The notes beneath the pieces are model-generated. The model saw only the letters and a list, made by a program, of their open reading frames with translations. It had not been told where the DNA came from and did not search any database. Shown in pieces: positions 8,371 to 18,164 of a stretch of DNA of 33,348 nucleotides. The stretch spans positions 1 through 33,348 of the forward strand of contig JAUXAX010000020.1 in the NCBI GenBank assembly GCA_030619685.1, written 5' to 3'. Source of the stretch: Dehalococcoidia bacterium. GTDB lineage: Bacteria; Chloroflexota; Dehalococcoidia; SZUA-161. Numbering within the stretch: the stretch's first letter is position 1; each line of letters starts with the position of its first letter. Position numbers and translations under genes: made by a program.

Positions 8371-8397
8371 TTAGCAGTCTTGGGCATAGAGTGCTAA
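8371..8397 (-). promoter_or_regulatory. CIRCE operator (HrcA binding site)
   Basis: The sequence is TTAGCAGTC-N9-GAGTGCTAA on the plus strand. The CIRCE consensus is TTAGCACTC-N9-GAGTGCTAA, so 17 of 18 arm positions match and the spacing is exactly 9 nt. It lies 8 nt downstream of the -10 of a minus-strand promoter, at the expected transcription start, and 60 nt upstream of the fmdB start. This is the normal location for repression by the heat-shock repressor HrcA. Confidence 0.88.
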
Positions 8398-8405
8398 CCA
8401 GGAGT

Positions 8406-8434
8406 AATTTAGCATCTTAGCTTAGCTTTGTCAA
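8406..8434 (-). promoter_or_regulatory. Sigma70-type promoter of fmdB-dtd
   Basis: On the minus strand a perfect -35 TTGACA (8429-8434) is followed by a 17-nt spacer and the -10 TAAATT (8406-8411, 4 of 6 consensus positions). The CIRCE operator begins 8 nt further downstream, which makes this promoter and operator pair mutually supporting. Confidence 0.75.
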
Positions 8435-8448
8435 GGGCAGACTCACCC

Positions 8449-8477
8449 TTGCCTTTTGTAACTGCCTATGGTAAACT
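8449..8477 (+). promoter_or_regulatory. Candidate promoter of the rpsB operon
   Basis: TTGCCT (8449-8454), a 17-nt spacer and TAAACT (8472-8477) lie about 100 nt upstream of rpsB. The -35 box is weak and the -10 matches 4 of 6. It would start divergently from the fmdB promoter and give an untranslated leader of about 90 nt. Confidence 0.35.
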
Positions 8478-8515
8478 CATCCAGTCGGCCGATGTCGGCA
8501 GCTAGTAGAGATTTT

Positions 8516-8544
8516 CCAGTCTGTGTTATGGTTCGTCAGACTGG
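8516..8544 (+). promoter_or_regulatory. Hairpin in the rpsB leader
   Basis: CCAGTCTG (8516-8523) and CAGACTGG (8537-8544) form a perfect 8-bp stem with a 13-nt loop, 31 nt before the rpsB start codon. Ribosomal protein operons are often autoregulated through leader structures, so this could be an S2-binding or attenuator element. No known leader family is recognised. Confidence 0.4.
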
Positions 8545-8575
8545 GTAGACTGCAGAGGGTAAGGGTCTCTTAGAA

Positions 8576-9376
8576 ATGGCAGAACATATCTCGATGAAAT
8601 TGCTCCTAGAGGCTGGGGTGCACTTTGGGCACCAGGTAGCACGCTGGAATCCCAAGATGAGGTCTTTCATCTTTAGTCAGCGTAATGGTATCCACATTAT
8701 TGATTTGGAACAAACCGTTGTTCTGCTTGATAAGGCCTGTGATTTTGTGCGGGAGGTGGCGGAGAGGGACGACGACATTATTTTCGTGGGTAGCAAAAAG
8801 CAGGCACAGGAGGCAATAGAGCAAGAGGCCAAGCGTTGCGAGGTTTTCTATGTCAATCAGCGCTGGCTGGGGGGAATGCTTACTAATTTCTCTACTATTC
8901 AGTCGCGTATCGACTACTTGGTCCGCTTGGAGGATCGGAAGGCAAGGGGCGAATTGGAGCGCTTGCCCAAGAAGGAAGCCTTGAAACTGGAAAAAGAGAT
9001 GGTGCATCTCAACAGGCTACTTGGTGGCGTCAAAGAGATGACCAGGATTCCAGGGGCTTTGTTTATTGTCGACCCTACCAAGGAGAGGAATGCTGTTGCC
9101 GAGGCCAAGCGGGTTGGGGTGCCCATCGTTGCTATTGTGGACACCAATTGTGATCCTGATGAGATCGACTATCCTATTCCAGGCAATGATGATGCCATCC
9201 GGGCTGTGGCTCTCTTCTGTAGTGTTATCGCTGATGCTGTTTTGGAGGGCAAGCAAGCCCTTGGAGCGCTGGCCGAAAAGGAAGCGTTAGAAGCAGAAGA
9301 AGAGCTGCCACCTGACTATGAGGCTGTTTTCGAGCCCGAGGAGGTTCAGCCAACTTCTATTGAGAGCGAAGACTAG
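8576..9376 (+). CDS. rpsB: 30S ribosomal protein S2
   Basis: S2 is a late-assembling small-subunit protein that contacts S1 and the head-body junction. The N-terminus [22 protein letters not shown] and the segments [23 protein letters not shown] and [18 protein letters not shown] are diagnostic. At 266 residues it is a little longer than the E. coli protein, with an acidic C-terminal tail (last 35 residues rich in Glu) typical of many Gram-positive and Chloroflexota versions. It opens the translation/lipid operon, and tsf follows after 7 nt. Confidence 0.98.
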   Translation: MAEHISMKLLLEAGVHFGHQVARWNPKMRSFIFSQRNGIHIIDLEQTVVLLDKACDFVREVAERDDDIIFVGSKKQAQEAIEQEAKRCEVFYVNQRWLGGMLTNFSTIQSRIDYLVRLEDRKARGELERLPKKEALKLEKEMVHLNRLLGGVKEMTRIPGALFIVDPTKERNAVAEAKRVGVPIVAIVDTNCDPDEIDYPIPGNDDAIRAVALFCSVIADAVLEGKQALGALAEKEALEAEEELPPDYEAVFEPEEVQPTSIESED

Positions 9377-9383
9377 GGGTTAA

Positions 9384-10617
<1,234 letters not shown>

Positions 10618-10721
10618 CCGAGTGAGAAAGGCAACTCTCTCAATCACCTGAGAAGACAGTATACTGACAAGCGATTTGAGGCTTTTGGGTTGGTGTCACT
10701 CTCGTGAACGGGGGATTGGCG

Positions 10722-11282
10722 ATGAGCGAAGACGATGTTCTGCTGGGTGCAGAGGGTAAGATGCGCAAGGCAGTAGAGGTTTTGAAAGAGGATTTGGCAG
10801 CCATTCGTACTGGAAGAGCCAGCCCTGGTCTCGTAAATCATATTCGAGTCGATTACCATGGAGTTCCTGTCCCGCTTAACCAGATTGCGGGCATCTCTAT
10901 TCCTGATGCCAGGATGCTTGTGATTCAGCCTTGGGAAAGGGAGATTCTGCCAAGCATTGAGAAGGCTATCCTCAAATCGGACCTTGGTCTCAACCCGACA
11001 ACCGATGGCAATGTGGTCAGGCTGGCTATTCCCCAGCTTACTGAGGAGCGGCGCAATCAGCTAGTCAAGATGGTGCGCAAAAGGGTGGAGGAGGGGAAGG
11101 TGTCGGTGCGCAATATGAGGCGAGAAGGACTTGAGAAGTTGCGGGAGCTTAAGGAAAACAAAGAGATGTCCGAGGACGAGCAGAAGCGGGCTTTGAGTCG
11201 ATTGCAACAGGTCACCGATAGATTCATTGAGGACATCGACCAGATAGCGAAAGACAAGGAAGCTGAACTCCTGGAATTCTGA
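10722..11282 (+). CDS. frr: Ribosome recycling factor
   Basis: RRF splits post-termination ribosomes together with EF-G. The 186-residue product has the family's hallmarks: the long helix with LAAIRTGRASPGLV, VDYHGVPVPLNQIA, IQPWER and the C-terminal helix QQVTDRFIEDIDQIAKDKEAELL. The ATG at 10722 is chosen because GGGGGA ends about 7 nt upstream and the resulting length equals the E. coli protein. A GTG at 10704 would add six residues. It follows pyrH after about 100 nt of non-coding DNA and precedes uppS by 17 nt. Confidence 0.97.
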   Translation: MSEDDVLLGAEGKMRKAVEVLKEDLAAIRTGRASPGLVNHIRVDYHGVPVPLNQIAGISIPDARMLVIQPWEREILPSIEKAILKSDLGLNPTTDGNVVRLAIPQLTEERRNQLVKMVRKRVEEGKVSVRNMRREGLEKLRELKENKEMSEDEQKRALSRLQQVTDRFIEDIDQIAKDKEAELLEF

Positions 11283-11299
11283 CGCACTGAGGACGGCCG

Positions 11300-12055
11300 G
11301 TGGCACAGACAAAGACAGCGGCATTATCTGTGAAGACGATATTTCCTCTCCCAAGCCATGTCGCTATTATCATGGATGGGAACGGTAGATGGGCTGAGAA
11401 GCGTGGCCTGCCCCGGCTTCTTGGGCATCGTGCCGGCACTGACAATGTCCACCGGGTAGTAGAAAGCTTCGATCGGTATCAGGTGAAATACCTCACACTC
11501 TATGCTTTCTCCACAGAGAACTGGAGGCGGCCTGGGGTGGAGGTCAGTGGGTTGCTGCGTATTCTGGCCCAGATGATGGACCGCGAGACCCAAGCTCTGC
11601 ATAAGAAGAACGTCAGGCTTAGTCATCTGGGAAGACTTGATGACTTGTCGCCGGAGCTGCAGGGTAAGGTTCATAAGGCGCTCGAGTTGACTAAGAATAA
11701 TACGGGGATGACCTTGAGCATTGCTTTTGATTATGGTGGTCGCGCAGAGATCCTGGATGCGGTTCGCTGCATTATCGAGGATGGGGTCCCGTCTGAAGAT
11801 ATCACCGAATCGCTGTTCAGCAGTTATCTTTATAATCCGGATGTACCTGAGCCAGACCTGATTATCCGCACTGGCGGTGAGATGAGGGTGAGCAATTTCC
11901 TCATCTGGCAGGCAGCCTATAGTGAGTTCTACTCCACGCCCACCTTATGGCCGGACTTCGGTGAGAAAGACATTGAGAAGGCATTAGTTGCGTACAGCCG
12001 GCGAGAGAGACGCTTCGGTGGATTGAAAGCGGAAGGAGAGGCGAGAGAGGGCTGA
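11300..12055 (+). CDS. uppS: Isoprenyl transferase (undecaprenyl-diphosphate synthase)
   Basis: This cis-prenyltransferase elongates farnesyl-PP with isopentenyl-PP to the C55 carrier lipid. The catalytic Asp is in MDGNGRWA (D26), followed by GHRAGTDNV, LYAFSTENWRR, and the C-terminal RTGGEMRVSNFLIWQ, where E. coli has RTGGEHRISNFLLWQ. The start is a GTG at 11300. The 251 residues match the family. It sits between frr and cdsA, so lipid-carrier and phospholipid synthesis are in one operon with translation genes. Confidence 0.96.
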   Translation: MAQTKTAALSVKTIFPLPSHVAIIMDGNGRWAEKRGLPRLLGHRAGTDNVHRVVESFDRYQVKYLTLYAFSTENWRRPGVEVSGLLRILAQMMDRETQALHKKNVRLSHLGRLDDLSPELQGKVHKALELTKNNTGMTLSIAFDYGGRAEILDAVRCIIEDGVPSEDITESLFSSYLYNPDVPEPDLIIRTGGEMRVSNFLIWQAAYSEFYSTPTLWPDFGEKDIEKALVAYSRRERRFGGLKAEGEAREG

Positions 12056-12086
12056 GGCAACTGAGCCCTCGGTTTCTTATCGGCGA

Positions 12087-12920
12087 ATGCTCCGGCAAAG
12101 AGTACTCAGTGCGCTATTCCTCATACCCATCCTCTTCGTTTCCATCTGGTTTGGCGACCCCTGGTTCTCCGTTGTAGTAGCTGTCGCTGCTCTTTTGGGA
12201 GTTGTTGAGTTCTATGGCATGTTTACCCAAAAGAGATGGCAGCTTCTGACCCTCTTTGGCACGCTATGGACGCTGTTCTTCATCTTCAACGCACATTATA
12301 CGCATTCTTACGGCTCTGAGACTACACAGTTGCTGGTGACCTCAGCGCTGGTGACCTCGGCGGTGATCCTATCCTTGCTTTGTTCCCTTTTTCTGCGGTC
12401 CTCCGGAGATAAGGTGCTATTTGGCTGGGCATGGAGCCTGGCTGGTGTGCTCTATATGGGTTGGCTCCTGAGCCACTGGATTCTGCTGATGAACTCCGGT
12501 GAGTGGGTTGGCAGGGACTGGGTGCTGCTTGCACTCTTCTCCACTTTCGCGTTCGATACCACTGCCTATTTTGTCGGGCGCGCTTTTGGAAAGCACAAGA
12601 TGGCACCGACCATATCTCCGGGAAAGACATGGGAGGGGGCGATTGGAGGGCTGGCGGGGGCAATAGCGGCTGTTATCATCCTGGCGCTCATCTTACATAC
12701 CCCCCTGGATATCGGTTACGGGAAACTGGTCTTTATTGGCTTCGCGGTTGGCGTCTTTGCCCAGATTGGCGACCTCGCCGAGTCGATGTTGAAACGGAGC
12801 ACCGGTTTGAAACAGTCAGGGGACCTTATCCCGGGGCATGGGGGTATCCTCGATCGCTTAGATAGCATTGTCTTCACTGGGGTTGTAGTGTACTATTGTC
12901 TGAGGTGGTTCATAGGGTGA
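12087..12920 (+). CDS. cdsA: Phosphatidate cytidylyltransferase
   Basis: CdsA makes CDP-diacylglycerol from phosphatidate and CTP at the membrane. The 277-residue protein has about seven to eight hydrophobic segments and the C-terminal signature SMLKRSTGLKQSGD followed by LIPGHGGILDRLDS. In the usual pattern an Asp follows the second Lys (K-D-x-G); here it is Gln, although an Asp occurs three residues later. The mid-region STFAFDTTAYFVGRAFGKHK and SPGKTWEGAIGG are typical. The stop overlaps the dxr start codon by 2 nt (GTGA). Confidence 0.95.
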   Translation: MLRQRVLSALFLIPILFVSIWFGDPWFSVVVAVAALLGVVEFYGMFTQKRWQLLTLFGTLWTLFFIFNAHYTHSYGSETTQLLVTSALVTSAVILSLLCSLFLRSSGDKVLFGWAWSLAGVLYMGWLLSHWILLMNSGEWVGRDWVLLALFSTFAFDTTAYFVGRAFGKHKMAPTISPGKTWEGAIGGLAGAIAAVIILALILHTPLDIGYGKLVFIGFAVGVFAQIGDLAESMLKRSTGLKQSGDLIPGHGGILDRLDSIVFTGVVVYYCLRWFIG

Positions 12921-14035
12921 GAAGGCTGGCAGTCCTCGGTTCCACGGGCTCGATAGGGCGTCAGACGCTGGAGATTGCTCGCGCTTTCCCCCAGAGACTA
13001 GAAGTAGTCGCCTTGGCATGTGGAAAGAACATCTCTTTGCTGAAGGAGCAGGTTGCAGAGTTTAAGCCAAGGTTAGTCTGCGCCGAGCTACTATCAGATG
13101 GCGACAATATGCCGGGAGCAAGCTATCTCTCACTGGAGGAGATAGCTTCTCATCCCGATGTCGACCTCGTGGTTGTAGCTACCTCAGGGAAAGCCGGTCT
13201 GGGCCCTACTTTGGCTGCAATTGGCGCTGGGAAGACAGTCGCTCTAGCCAATAAAGAGGTGCTGGTGATGGCAGGAGAGATCGTGACTGCAGAGGCTCAG
13301 CGGCATAATGTCGAGATCATGCCCATCGATAGCGAACACAGCGCCATCTGGCAGTGTCTGAGGGGGGAGGAGAAACAGGGGATTTCTAGGCTTATCCTGA
13401 CTGCCTCCGGCGGCCCCTTCCGGTTGAGCTCTCCCGCACAGCTAGCCGCAGTTACCCCGGAAGAGGCACTGAATCACCCTACCTGGCAAATGGGAGCAAA
13501 GGTAACCATTGACTCCGCTACTCTGATGAACAAGGGCATGGAGGTTATCGAGGCACACTGGCTATTCGATATCCCCTTTTCTCAGATCGAGGTGGTGATC
13601 CATCCCCAGAGCCTAATCCACTCCGTAGTGGAGTTCATTGATGGTTCAGCAAAGGCACAGCTAAGCCTGCCAGACATGAGGTTGCCCATCCAATATGCGC
13701 TGGCGTATCCTGAGCGGTGGGAGGGCCCTTTTCGTCAACGGGTTGATTTCGGAGAGATAGGTCCACTTGACTTTGAGCCGGTGGATTTAGATAGGTTCCC
13801 TTGCCTGAGGCTGGCCATGGAGGCTGGTGAAAATGGAGGGACCTACCCTACAGTGCTCAGCGCTGCCGATGAGGTAGCGGTGGAACTCTTCTTGGCAAGA
13901 AGAATAGGCTTTCAAGATATCCCTGCTGTGGTGGCCAAGACCCTCGATCGCCACCAGGTGACAAGCCATCCTTCTATTGACGATATTCTGGCAGCGGATG
14001 CCTGGGCCAGGGAAACCGCCAAGGCTGGGTCTTGA
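12917..14035 (+). CDS. dxr: 1-deoxy-D-xylulose 5-phosphate reductoisomerase
   Basis: Dxr catalyses the committed step of the MEP isoprenoid pathway, DXP to MEP with NADPH and a divalent metal. The nucleotide-binding motif LGSTGSIG is at the N-terminus. Metal and substrate residues are in IDSEHSAIWQ, ASGGPFR and TIDSATLMNKGMEVIEAHWLF. The start is set at the GTG at 12917, with GAGGTGG 8 nt upstream and a GTGA overlap with cdsA. A TTG at 12896 would extend the protein into cdsA without family support. The 372 residues are normal. Confidence 0.97.
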   Translation: MRRLAVLGSTGSIGRQTLEIARAFPQRLEVVALACGKNISLLKEQVAEFKPRLVCAELLSDGDNMPGASYLSLEEIASHPDVDLVVVATSGKAGLGPTLAAIGAGKTVALANKEVLVMAGEIVTAEAQRHNVEIMPIDSEHSAIWQCLRGEEKQGISRLILTASGGPFRLSSPAQLAAVTPEEALNHPTWQMGAKVTIDSATLMNKGMEVIEAHWLFDIPFSQIEVVIHPQSLIHSVVEFIDGSAKAQLSLPDMRLPIQYALAYPERWEGPFRQRVDFGEIGPLDFEPVDLDRFPCLRLAMEAGENGGTYPTVLSAADEVAVELFLARRIGFQDIPAVVAKTLDRHQVTSHPSIDDILAADAWARETAKAGS

Positions 14036-14044
14036 GGTGGCGGA

Positions 14045-15112
14045 ATGATCGTAGTAACCATAATAGTCTTCCTCCTTATCCTCGGCGTCCTAATCTTTGC
14101 CCATGAGATGGGGCATTTCGTTGCCGCCAGACTGGCGGGGATCAGGGTCGAGGAGTTTGGCATGGGCTTCCCTCCGAGGCTTTTTGCCTTCAGGCGCGGT
14201 GAGACCGTGTACTCGCTCAACCTTATTCCTCTGGGCGGGTTCTGCAAGCTCTTGGGTGAGGAGGATCCCAGCGAGCCCAGGAGCCTTGCCAGCAAGAGGC
14301 CCCTGACCAGATTGCTCGTTCTTGGCGCGGGCCCATTCATGAATGCGGTGCTTCCCATCGTGCTGCTGACCATAGCCTTCATGGTGCCGAGGCTGGTTGC
14401 TATCGAGGATATTTGGATAGAGGAGGTTGCCCCAGGCTCACCAGCGGAGATGGCAGGCATTGAGGCGGGGGATACTATCCTGAGCGTAAGCGGTCACTCT
14501 GTTCAAAATAGGAACGAGGTCATCTACTATACGCACTTAAGCTTAGGGGAGACAACCACTTTTCAGCTCGAGGACCCGGATGGCAATGAGAAGATAGCGA
14601 CGCTTGTCCCCCGCTTAGACCCTCCTGAGGGGGAGGGGCCGGTGGGAATCAGATTCTCTGAGGAACCTGTGAATCTCCGCACCGAAAGTCAATCTTACCC
14701 CTTTTGGGAGGCAGTGCCCAAGAGTGCAACGACACTGTGGGAAACCTTTGAATTGATCAGGAACGAGGTTAGGAGCTGGTTTGCCAGGGGAACCGCACCT
14801 GAGGTCGGCGGCCCCGTTGCTATCTTCCAGCTCACAGGCGAGGCAAACGAGGCGGGGCCTTCTTACCTGCTGCATTTTGCGGCCTTCCTTAGCTTAAATT
14901 TGGCTATAATCAATATACTTCCACTGCCGGCGCTGGATGGTGGTAGGATCGTGTTTGTCCTTTTGGAAGTGGTGCGGCGGGGGAAACGCGTCTCGCCGAG
15001 GACGGAGGGGCTGGTTCATCTTGTCGGCTTTATGATGCTGATCGGCCTGATACTGGTCATAACCTACTTTGATATCCTGCGCGCGATCAGAGGGGAGAGT
15101 ATTGTGCCATGA
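14045..15112 (+). CDS. rseP: RIP metalloprotease RseP (site-2 protease)
   Basis: A membrane zinc protease that cleaves transmembrane segments of anti-sigma factors or signal peptides. The first membrane helix contains the zinc motif HEMGH at residues 20-24. A PDZ domain spans roughly residues 125-200, with VAPGSPAEMAGIEAGDTILSV inside it. The C-terminal membrane part contains NILPLPALDGGRI, the second metal-ligand region. The 355 residues fit the family. GAGGTGG precedes the ATG. The 3' end overlaps ispG (ATGA). Confidence 0.96.
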   Translation: MIVVTIIVFLLILGVLIFAHEMGHFVAARLAGIRVEEFGMGFPPRLFAFRRGETVYSLNLIPLGGFCKLLGEEDPSEPRSLASKRPLTRLLVLGAGPFMNAVLPIVLLTIAFMVPRLVAIEDIWIEEVAPGSPAEMAGIEAGDTILSVSGHSVQNRNEVIYYTHLSLGETTTFQLEDPDGNEKIATLVPRLDPPEGEGPVGIRFSEEPVNLRTESQSYPFWEAVPKSATTLWETFELIRNEVRSWFARGTAPEVGGPVAIFQLTGEANEAGPSYLLHFAAFLSLNLAIINILPLPALDGGRIVFVLLEVVRRGKRVSPRTEGLVHLVGFMMLIGLILVITYFDILRAIRGESIVP

Positions 15113-16158
15113 TCAAGCGGCGGGCATCGAGGGTGGTAAGGGTTGGAAACGTGGAGATCGGCGGTGCTGGCCCCGTTGTGGTTCAATCGATGACCAAGAC
15201 CGACACCCGCGATGTGGCTGCCACGGTCAACCAAATCCGTAGGCTTGAGGAGTGCAGCTGTGAGATTGTGAGGGTAGCAGTGCCCGATACGGATGCCGCC
15301 CAGGCCCTTGTTGACATAAAGAAGGCAGTATCCATTCCTATCATCGCTGACATCCATTTCGACTACCGCCTTGCCCTGGCAGCGCTGGATGCTGGCGTGG
15401 ATGGGCTCAGGTTAAACCCGGGTAACATCAGCGACCCCAATCAGATCGCCACCGTCGTTCGTGCCGCCGGGGAAAGGGAGGTCCCTATACGGGTCGGTGT
15501 CAATGCCGGAAGCTTGCCCAGGTCATCAGCCCCGGAGGCTTCGATAGTGGAGCGCATGGTTGATGCTGCACTCGATGAAGTTCGCCTGCTGGAGAGCCTG
15601 GACTTCGACCTGATCAAGGTATCGGTGAAGGCTTTCGATGTCCCCACCACCGTTGAGGCGTATCAGGCGATTGCCCAGAGGATTCCGTATCCGTTGCATC
15701 TGGGTATCACCGAGGCCGGGCTCCCCCGGGCGGGAGCGATCCGTAGCGCAGTAGGACTGGGAGTCTTGCTCCACGAGGGCATTGGGGATACTGTCAGGGT
15801 GTCATTGACTACTGCCGATGCCTGTCAGGAGGTGGCGTGCGCCTACGAGATACTGAAATCGCTGAAGCTCAGGGAGCGAGGGCCTGTGCTTGTTAGCTGT
15901 CCCTCCTGTGGACGCGCTGAGAGCGATATCGTGAAACTGGCTGAGGATGTTGAGGAGAGGCTGCAGAAGGTCGAGAAAACGATTAAGGTGGCTGTGATGG
16001 GGTGTGTAGTAAACGGCCCCGGCGAGGCCAAAGACGCCGACGTGGGCATCGCCTGTGGCAAAGGGCGGGGGATTATCTTCAGAAAAGGGGAGAAGGTACG
16101 GACGGTGGATGAGGCTGACTTTTTAGACGCTCTTATGGCGGAGGTCGAGGTTCTGTGA
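15109..16158 (+). CDS. ispG: 4-hydroxy-3-methylbut-2-en-1-yl diphosphate synthase (flavodoxin)
   Basis: IspG (GcpE) reductively converts MEcPP to HMBPP in the MEP pathway using a 4Fe-4S cluster. The N-terminal TIM-barrel has VVVQSMTKTDTRD and IIADIHFDYRLALAA. The C-terminal cluster domain has SCPSCGRAES and GCVVNGPGEAKDADVG, which supply the cluster cysteines and the conserved Glu. The 349-residue single-domain form is the common bacterial type. Translationally coupled to rseP by the ATGA overlap, it is the second MEP gene of the operon. Confidence 0.97.
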   Translation: MIKRRASRVVRVGNVEIGGAGPVVVQSMTKTDTRDVAATVNQIRRLEECSCEIVRVAVPDTDAAQALVDIKKAVSIPIIADIHFDYRLALAALDAGVDGLRLNPGNISDPNQIATVVRAAGEREVPIRVGVNAGSLPRSSAPEASIVERMVDAALDEVRLLESLDFDLIKVSVKAFDVPTTVEAYQAIAQRIPYPLHLGITEAGLPRAGAIRSAVGLGVLLHEGIGDTVRVSLTTADACQEVACAYEILKSLKLRERGPVLVSCPSCGRAESDIVKLAEDVEERLQKVEKTIKVAVMGCVVNGPGEAKDADVGIACGKGRGIIFRKGEKVRTVDEADFLDALMAEVEVL

Positions 16159-16313
16159 ACGATATGGGGTGAGCATGGACACAGAGGTTGTGCTAGGGCG
16201 AAAAAAGGCATTGATGGCGGAGGTGGAAGGAATCTAAGAAGGGCACAGGAGTTGGCAGTTGTGTAGCAGAACTATTTTAGGATGAAGCAAGAGAAAGAGG
16301 GGGTTTAGTTTAC

Positions 16314-18008
16314 GTGCGCCTATCTAAGCTTTTCGGTAAAACACTGCGGGAGGTGCCTGCGGAGGCGGAAACAGCGAGCCACCAGCTTTTGCTCAGGGCG
16401 GGAATGATACAGCAGGTGGCAGCGGGGGTCTATTCCTATCTCCCTCTGGCGTGGCGGGTGCTGCGCAAGATGGAGCAGATAATCCGCGAGGAGATGGATG
16501 CCGCCGGTGGGCAGGAGCTGAGTATGCCCGTCCTCCAGCCCTTGGAGATGTGGGAGGAGAGCGGGCGTGACCTCGCTTTCGGTAAGGGGCTGTTTACCCT
16601 GCAGGACCGCAGGGAGCGTAAGCTCGTGCTCGCTCCTACCCACGAGGAGGTGATTACTGATCTCGCCCGGCGCAACGTAAGAAGCTACCGAGACCTCCCA
16701 TTGATGCTTTACCAGATTCAGACCAAGTTCCGCGACGAGCCCCGTCCCCGTGGCGGGCTGGTGAGGGTCCGTGAGTTCACTATGAAGGACCTCTATAGCT
16801 TCGATGCTGACGATGAGGCGCTTGATCTCAGCTACCGGAAAATGATTCAGGCCTACACGAATACCTATGCCCGCTGCGGTCTTGAAACCGTGGTAGTCGA
16901 AGCCGATAGCGGCGCTATCGGTGGCAAGGACTCTCACGAGTTCATGGTGATCGCCGGAACTGGAGAGGACGAGATTATCTACTGTAGTGGCTGCGACTAT
17001 GCTGCCAATGCGGAGAAGGCAGCGAGTGCCAAGTCGAGGTTGGAGGAGGAACCGCTTCTGCCTCTGGAGGAGGTGGCTACCCCTGGAGCCAAGACCATCG
17101 AGGAGGTAGCTAACTTCCTCGGTGTGTCCAAGAACCGCACTCTGAAGGCTGTTTTCTACTCGGCAGATGGCGAGCTGGTCTTTGTGACAATAAGGGGTGA
17201 CCTCGAAGTAAACGAGGTCAAGCTGAACAACGCGCTCAAGTGCTCTGAGCTGAGGCTGGCGAACGACGATGAGGTGCAGGGTGCAGGACTGGTGGCGGGA
17301 TCGGCATCGGCGGTGGGACTGAGCGGAGTCAAGGTCATCGCCGATGATTCTATAACCTTGGGGCAAAACTTCGTTGTCGGCGCCAACAAGGTGGATACAC
17401 ATCTCAGGAACGCTAATTACCCTCGCGACTTTGAGGTGGATCTGATGGCCGATATCGCCCTGGTGGAAGCAGGACATCGGTGTGCTAAGTGCGGCGGCGA
17501 GCTGCGGTCAATGCGCGGTATTGAGGTAGGTCACATCTTCAAGCTGGGGGCCGTCTTTAGCCAGAGGCAGGGGGCGTTCTACCTTGACTGGGATGGCAAT
17601 CAGAAACCGCTGGTGATGGGTTGCTATGGGATTGGCATCGGCCGGCTCCTGGCGGCGGCTATCGAGCAGAACCACGACGAAAAGGGTATCATCTGGCCTG
17701 TCCCCATAGCGCCTTACCATATTTATCTTTGCGGCCTGGGCATGGATGATCCAGAGGTGGTCTCGGCTGCGGAGAAGCTCTACGCTGAGCTTGAAGGGAA
17801 GGGGTTTGAGGTGCTCTTCGACGATCGCATCGAATCGGCGGGGGTCAAGTTCAACGATGCTGACCTGCTGGGAGTGCCTGTACGAGTCGTTGTGAGCCCG
17901 CGCACCTTAAAGTCAAATGGCGTTGAACTTAAACTGCGCAGAGAAAAGGAACCCGAGCTTGTGTCGACGGGAGAAGTCTCAAGCAAGCTTCAGTCTCTGC
18001 TGAAATGA
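16314..18008 (+). CDS. proS: Prolyl-tRNA synthetase (bacterial type)
   Basis: Class II synthetase charging tRNA-Pro. Motif 1 and 2 regions are seen in AGVYSYLPLAWRVLRK, LAPTHEEVI and FRDEPRPRGGLVRVREF. An editing (INS) domain occupies approximately residues 225-400. Motif 3 is in GCYGIGIGRLLAAAIEQNHDE, and an anticodon-binding domain with LFDDRIESAGVKFNDADLLG ends the protein. The 564 residues match the long bacterial type with INS domain. The start is a GTG at 16314, after 155 nt without a clear gene. It closes the housekeeping block. Confidence 0.97.
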   Translation: MRLSKLFGKTLREVPAEAETASHQLLLRAGMIQQVAAGVYSYLPLAWRVLRKMEQIIREEMDAAGGQELSMPVLQPLEMWEESGRDLAFGKGLFTLQDRRERKLVLAPTHEEVITDLARRNVRSYRDLPLMLYQIQTKFRDEPRPRGGLVRVREFTMKDLYSFDADDEALDLSYRKMIQAYTNTYARCGLETVVVEADSGAIGGKDSHEFMVIAGTGEDEIIYCSGCDYAANAEKAASAKSRLEEEPLLPLEEVATPGAKTIEEVANFLGVSKNRTLKAVFYSADGELVFVTIRGDLEVNEVKLNNALKCSELRLANDDEVQGAGLVAGSASAVGLSGVKVIADDSITLGQNFVVGANKVDTHLRNANYPRDFEVDLMADIALVEAGHRCAKCGGELRSMRGIEVGHIFKLGAVFSQRQGAFYLDWDGNQKPLVMGCYGIGIGRLLAAAIEQNHDEKGIIWPVPIAPYHIYLCGLGMDDPEVVSAAEKLYAELEGKGFEVLFDDRIESAGVKFNDADLLGVPVRVVVSPRTLKSNGVELKLRREKEPELVSTGEVSSKLQSLLK

Positions 18009-18042
18009 CACGATTCTCAGCGTCTTGGCTCGAGTACGATGC

Positions 18043-18071
18043 TTGACAAATGAGGCGGCTGGTGGTATCAT
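18043..18071 (+). promoter_or_regulatory. Strong sigma70-type promoter of an orphan transcription unit
   Basis: A perfect -35 TTGACA (18043-18048), a 17-nt spacer and the -10 TATCAT (18066-18071, 5 of 6) make this the best promoter match in the window. Transcription would start near 18078, 70 nt after proS, and run into the short ORF and hairpins at 18120-18342. Confidence 0.72.
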
Positions 18072-18119
18072 TCACACACGGAGCCGGAAGGTGCCGAGTC
18101 TAACCGGAGGAGGTGCTTC

Positions 18120-18164
18120 ATGAGGCTTCACGGACTGTACGGAGTATGGCAGGTTGACAAGTGA
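18120..18164 (+). CDS. Possible 14-residue leader peptide
   Basis: The ORF encodes MRLHGLYGVWQVDK followed by TGA. GGAGGAGGT lies just upstream with 5 nt to the ATG, a near-perfect ribosome binding site, which is striking for such a short frame. A stable hairpin begins right after the stop codon, as in attenuator leaders. No run of one amino acid is present, so no regulatory amino acid can be named. Function unknown. Confidence 0.4.
   Translation: MRLHGLYGVWQVDK

Noticed and set aside
16175..16237. A 20-codon ORF between ispG and proS whose end (LMAEVEGI) echoes the ispG C-terminus (LMAEVEVL).
   Set aside because: The shared nucleotide stretch is only about 11 nt, so a duplicated ispG tail is not well supported, though the GGGGTGAG before its ATG is noteworthy.
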